The translations under genes and the position numbers were made by a program. Under the pieces are notes generated by a model, which was not told the origin of the DNA, did no database searches, and saw nothing but the letters and a program-made list of their open reading frames with translations. This document shows positions 6,322 through 8,300 of a stretch of 8,300 nucleotides of DNA, piece after piece. Source of the DNA: an uncultured Verrucomicrobiota bacterium. GTDB lineage: Bacteria; Verrucomicrobiota; Verrucomicrobiia; Methylacidiphilales; Verrucolacustridaceae. Each line of letters begins with the position of its first letter. The stretch's first letter is position 1. The stretch covers positions 1 to 8,300 of the forward strand of contig CAIVGD010000276.1 of assembly GCA_903905395.1 (NCBI GenBank). The letters run 5' to 3'.

Positions 6322-6889
6322 GAACGCCCCTCACAAAGCTGCCCTGCGGGAAGAGATCCGCGGGCGGATAGCCCAGATGGATGCGGCGGCCCGCACCCAA
6401 GCCTCGCGGCGGATCGAGGAGTGCGTTCTGGCAAGGTCGGAGTGGCAACAGGCCGGGACGGTCGCGCTCTTCCTTTCCTTGACCGACGAGCCGCAGACGA
6501 GGGGGATTCTGCGGGCGGCTTGGGCGGCCGACAAGCGGGTGGCTCTGCCTAAAATCGATATCCGCGAGGGACTGACCTGGTGGCAAATGCCGCCATTCAT
6601 TCTTCCCGAGTCTTCCAGTCTTTGGGAGCCGTCGCCCGAGAAGTCGGTTCGGATTCCGGTGGGGGAGATTCACGGTTTTCTGATTCCCGGCCGGGCATTT
6701 ACGGCTACTGGCGCGCGGTTGGGCCGAGGCGGAGGGCATTATGACCGAACGCTGGTTCGCCGTTCGCGGGAAGCCTGGGTGACCGGACTCTTTTTTGCGG
6801 TTCAGGAAATGGAATCCTTACCGCAGGAGCATCACGATATTCCATTGCCCTCGATCGTCACGGAACACGGGTGGAGAAAAACCGCATGA
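6320..6889 (+). CDS. fau: 5-formyltetrahydrofolate cyclo-ligase
   Basis: This 189-residue cytoplasmic enzyme converts 5-formyl-tetrahydrofolate with ATP to 5,10-methenyl-tetrahydrofolate, returning the storage form to the one-carbon pool. The N-terminus MNAPHKAALREEIRGRI has the basic K/LR pattern of the family. VALPKI follows at about 74-79 and IPGRAFTATGARLGRGGGHYDR at 122-143 contains the nucleotide-binding signature GxRLGxGGGxYDR. The first residue of the usual YYDR is His140 here. The ending FFAVQEMESLP through HDIPLPSIVTEHGW is also typical. Length fits the family when started at 6320. The open frame continues upstream to 6146, but that part has no family similarity and lies antisense to the metallo-hydrolase gene. 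The Shine-Dalgarno is weak. It is coupled to tatC through ATGA. Confidence 0.9.
   Translation: MNAPHKAALREEIRGRIAQMDAAARTQASRRIEECVLARSEWQQAGTVALFLSLTDEPQTRGILRAAWAADKRVALPKIDIREGLTWWQMPPFILPESSSLWEPSPEKSVRIPVGEIHGFLIPGRAFTATGARLGRGGGHYDRTLVRRSREAWVTGLFFAVQEMESLPQEHHDIPLPSIVTEHGWRKTA
6873..6876 (+). promoter_or_regulatory. Ribosome binding site deciding the tatC start
   Basis: GGAG within GGGTGGAG is nine bases before the ATG at 6886, inside the last codons of the cyclo-ligase gene. It favours this ATG over the in-frame GTG at 6871, which overlaps the site itself. Confidence 0.6.
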
Positions 6890-7656
6890 AGGATAACGAA
6901 AAACCGTTTCTGGAACATATCGAGGATCTCCGCGGGGTGATTCTGAAATGTGCGGGAGCCATTGCCGCCGGATCCATCCTTGGAGTTTTTGGGATCAACC
7001 AAGTCATGCAAATTCTACGCTGGCCTTTGGCGCAGGCCCAGGCAGGCCTGCCCAATCCGACTCCCCCCACACTGCTGGCCCTTCAGGTGACCGATCCGAT
7101 GACGGTGACATTGCAGATCGGGATCGGGGCGGGGATTCTTCTGTCACTGCCTTTCGTGCTCTTTTTCATCGGGCAGTATCTTTTGCCGGCATTGGAGAGA
7201 AAAGAACGGGGATTGGTCTTGCCTGCTTTTTCGGTGGGAGCGCTTCTTTTTTTGTCGGGCGTTTGCTTCTGTTATTTTCTCGTCCTGCCGGGAGCTTTGC
7301 GATTTTTTCAGGAATTCAACCGTTGGCTGGGACTTGAGACGAGTTGGACGATGGCCAGCTACACCGATTTTGTTTTGCAGATGCTCGTGGGATTTGGGAT
7401 CTCCTTTGAACTGCCGCTCATCATGGTGATCTTGGCTCGTCTCGGAATTCTGCGGAAGGCGGTGGTGGCGAAACATCGGCGCCATGCTGTGGTCGCTCTA
7501 GTGGTGGTGGCTGCTTGCGTCACACCCACCTCGGATCCCTTCAACCTCGCCTTGATGTTTGTTCCTCTCTACGGCCTGTTCGAGTTGGGGTTGGCTGGGA
7601 TGAGTTGGGCGGAGCGAAAAGAAACCTTCCACTCCGAAACCCTGCTCGGCCCCTAA
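6886..7656 (+). CDS. tatC: Sec-independent protein translocase subunit TatC
   Basis: This 256-residue inner-membrane protein is the receptor that recognises twin-arginine signal peptides and recruits TatA. It has about six hydrophobic helices (roughly 18-40, 72-100, 112-138, 162-185, 203-218 and 222-238). The cytoplasmic N-terminal motif is FLEHIEDLR (8-16), with Asp14 at the position that is Glu in the common HLxELR motif. LLPALERKERG (99-109) corresponds to the first cytoplasmic loop, and FGISFELPL (170-178) carries the conserved membrane Glu175. VTPTSDPF (212-219) precedes the last helix. The first periplasmic loop is long and proline-rich (about 47-70). It follows the cyclo-ligase gene with a four-base ATGA overlap, which suggests translational coupling. 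No tatA or tatB lies in the window. Confidence 0.94.
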   Translation: MKDNEKPFLEHIEDLRGVILKCAGAIAAGSILGVFGINQVMQILRWPLAQAQAGLPNPTPPTLLALQVTDPMTVTLQIGIGAGILLSLPFVLFFIGQYLLPALERKERGLVLPAFSVGALLFLSGVCFCYFLVLPGALRFFQEFNRWLGLETSWTMASYTDFVLQMLVGFGISFELPLIMVILARLGILRKAVVAKHRRHAVVALVVVAACVTPTSDPFNLALMFVPLYGLFELGLAGMSWAERKETFHSETLLGP

Positions 7657-7683
7657 AATCCGAGCGGTTGAGCGGGCGGCCGC

Positions 7684-7702
7684 GGACGCGGAAGACCGCC
7701 AG
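7684..7702 (+). repeat. 19-bp dispersed repeat module A, copy 2
   Basis: GGACGCGGAAGACCGCCAG differs from the copy at 3102-3120 at two positions. Upstream GGCGG (7675-7679) can pair with its CCGCC (7696-7700), so this copy may form a small hairpin 18 bases past the tatC stop. Confidence 0.5.
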
Positions 7703-7783
7703 GAGAAGAGAAGATAGGAGATCGCAGATGGGAAGATGGGGGAATAGTTTAAGTTTAAATCAGAAGAGCTGAGAATTGATGGC

Positions 7784-7821
7784 TTAGGTAGCGGCGGCAT
7801 CTCCGAGGCCGCCTAGCTGGA
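7784..7821 (+). repeat. 38-bp dispersed repeat module C, copy 2
   Basis: It is 35 of 38 bases identical to 3215-3252. Here the stem is perfect: GGCGGC (7793-7798) pairs with GCCGCC (7808-7813) around the loop ATCTCCGAG. Two of the three differences fall at opposite stem positions and turn the A-A mismatch of the other copy into a G-C pair. The third is in the loop. Confidence 0.7.
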
Positions 7822-7885
7822 CGAACAAAATTGAAGATTCAACACAGGCGTTCTAGGGACAGACCGCCCCACCTAAGCTTCGAGC

Positions 7886-7920
7886 GGGACCGTCGCCAGA
7901 ATTCAATTCGGACGGTGCCC
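7886..7920. other. Imperfect hairpin in the tatC-miaB gap
   Basis: GGGACCGTC (7886-7894) pairs with GACGGTGCCC (7911-7920), with one bulged G and a 16-base loop containing GAATTCAATTC. There is no T-run after it, so it is not a standard terminator. It may be another GC-rich repeat family, but no second copy was seen in this window. Confidence 0.35.
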
Positions 7921-7945
7921 ACGCATGGACGCCCTACATTCGTTC

Positions 7946-7951
7946 TATAAT
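7946..7951 (+). promoter_or_regulatory. Candidate -10 element for miaB
   Basis: TATAAT is a perfect -10 hexamer facing miaB, but no -35 match is seen 15-18 bases upstream and there is no TG extension. If used, the leader would be about 120 bases and would contain repeat module B with its perfect hairpin. Confidence 0.25.
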
Positions 7952-7963
7952 TTGAACCTGTCA

Positions 7964-8003
7964 GCGATTGTGGGGCGGGCATCTTGCCCGCCAACAGTCT
8001 TCA
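7964..8003 (+). repeat. Hairpin-forming dispersed repeat module B, copy 2
   Basis: It begins GCGATTGTGGGGCGGGCA. GGCGGGCA (7974-7981) pairs perfectly with TGCCCGCC (7985-7992) around the three-base loop TCT. It shares its start and the ACAGT...CTTCA end with 3157-3197, and lies 74 bases before the miaB start. Confidence 0.6.
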
Positions 8004-8077
8004 ATTCCGAGGTTCCCCTACATCTCGGCGGAGCTTTCAGGATTCTCGGTTGGACCTTTTTGAGGCAGAGTGTCTTG

Positions 8078-8300
8078 ATGCCTTCTGTTTTTCTCAAGAC
8101 TTTCGGATGTCAGATGAACGAGCGGGACTCCGAACAGGTGGCTCGGCAGTTGCTCGACCACGGGTACGAACGGGCGACCTCTGAAAAAGAAGCCGATGTG
8201 ATCCTTCTGAACACCTGCAGTGTGCGAGATCTCGCCGAGCAAAAGGCGCTTCGGAAAATGAGTAATCTCCGGGCTTTGCGAAAAGAGAACCCCACGCTCG
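8078..8300 (+). CDS. miaB: tRNA-2-methylthio-N6-dimethylallyladenosine synthase MiaB, N-terminal part
   Basis: The first 74 codons of a radical-SAM methylthiotransferase, cut by the window edge. The enzyme adds a methylthio group to i6A37 in tRNAs reading UNN codons. The protein begins MPSVFLKTFGCQMNERDSEQ and continues to EADVILLNTCSVRDLAEQKA. Cys11 and Cys47 are the first two of the three ligands of the auxiliary iron-sulfur cluster in the N-terminal domain. Their spacing of 36 equals that of E. coli Cys10 and Cys46. The third ligand and the CxxxCxxC radical-SAM motif would lie beyond the edge. TFGCQMN with NTCSVR fits MiaB better than RimO or MtaB. The ATG at 8078 gives the expected short N-terminus. 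GAGG (8062-8065) is 12 bases upstream, which is long, and a TTG at 8075 or 8060 is a less likely start. Confidence 0.93.
   Translation, partial: MPSVFLKTFGCQMNERDSEQVARQLLDHGYERATSEKEADVILLNTCSVRDLAEQKALRKMSNLRALRKENPTL

Larger units (their letters stand above)
7657..8077. other. Gene-free gap with repeat modules before miaB
   Basis: No coding frame with family similarity was found. After tatC comes a GC-rich stretch containing repeat module A (7684-7702), then a purine-rich tract (about 7703-7740), an AGTTTAAGTTTAAAT low-complexity stretch and module C (7784-7821). An unrelated hairpin (7886-7920), a perfect TATAAT (7946-7951) and module B (7964-8003) follow. No clear intrinsic terminator with a T-run follows tatC. 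Confidence 0.7.

Noticed and set aside
5816..6739. A 307-codon open frame on the minus strand
   Set aside because: It lies antisense to the cyclo-ligase gene and out of frame with the metallo-hydrolase gene. Its translation is rich in Pro, Arg and Ser with no domain, as expected for a shadow in GC-rich DNA.
7657..7702. Intrinsic terminator after tatC
   Set aside because: A small stem (7675-7679 with 7696-7700) exists but has a 16-base loop and no following T-run.

Overview
The window is ordinary-looking bacterial chromosome of moderately high GC. It holds eight protein-coding genes, one of them cut by the right edge, and two repeat-bearing gaps of about 0.4 kb. No rRNA, tRNA, CRISPR array, insertion sequence or phage gene was seen. 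I suspect a member of the Verrucomicrobiota (PVC group). The TatC protein has the N-terminal FLEHIEDLR form and the VTPTSDPF segment that I associate with that lineage. The single-pass protein of unknown function resembles PVC-type lineage-specific proteins, and the gaps carry modular GC-rich repeats of a kind I remember from such genomes. This assignment is inference from memory, not from a search.

Region 1 (1-3005, minus strand) is a three-gene operon for the proton-translocating NAD(P) transhydrogenase with a split alpha subunit. Reading in the direction of transcription the order is pntAB, pntB, pntAA. This is rotated relative to the common pntAA-pntAB-pntB order. Gaps of 22-26 bases and good Shine-Dalgarno sequences support one transcript, with a candidate promoter at 2978-3005.

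Region 2 (2902-3293) is a gene-free gap with three short repeat modules. Region 3 (3294-5358) is a divergent pair: a membrane-anchored 441-residue protein of unknown function on the minus strand, and an exported NlpC/P60-like cysteine hydrolase on the plus strand. They are separated by 103 bases.

Region 4 (5350-7656) begins with a NAPE-PLD/UlaG-type metallo-beta-lactamase-fold hydrolase on the minus strand. Its stop overlaps the hydrolase gene tail to tail. Its annotated ATG shares a CATG with the ATG of the 5-formyltetrahydrofolate cyclo-ligase gene, which runs the other way. The cyclo-ligase gene is coupled to tatC by an ATGA overlap.

Region 5 (7657-8077) is a second gap carrying the same three repeat modules in a different order. 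It is followed by the first 74 codons of miaB, the tRNA methylthiotransferase, which runs off the window.

The genes are mostly housekeeping: redox balance between NADH and NADPH, cell-wall hydrolysis, folate salvage, Tat export and tRNA modification. I did not find a defence system, mobile element or obviously new multi-gene system. The points most worth a second look are the paired hairpin repeat families, the rotated pnt gene order, the compact overlapping gene boundaries, and the unrecognised 441-residue protein.
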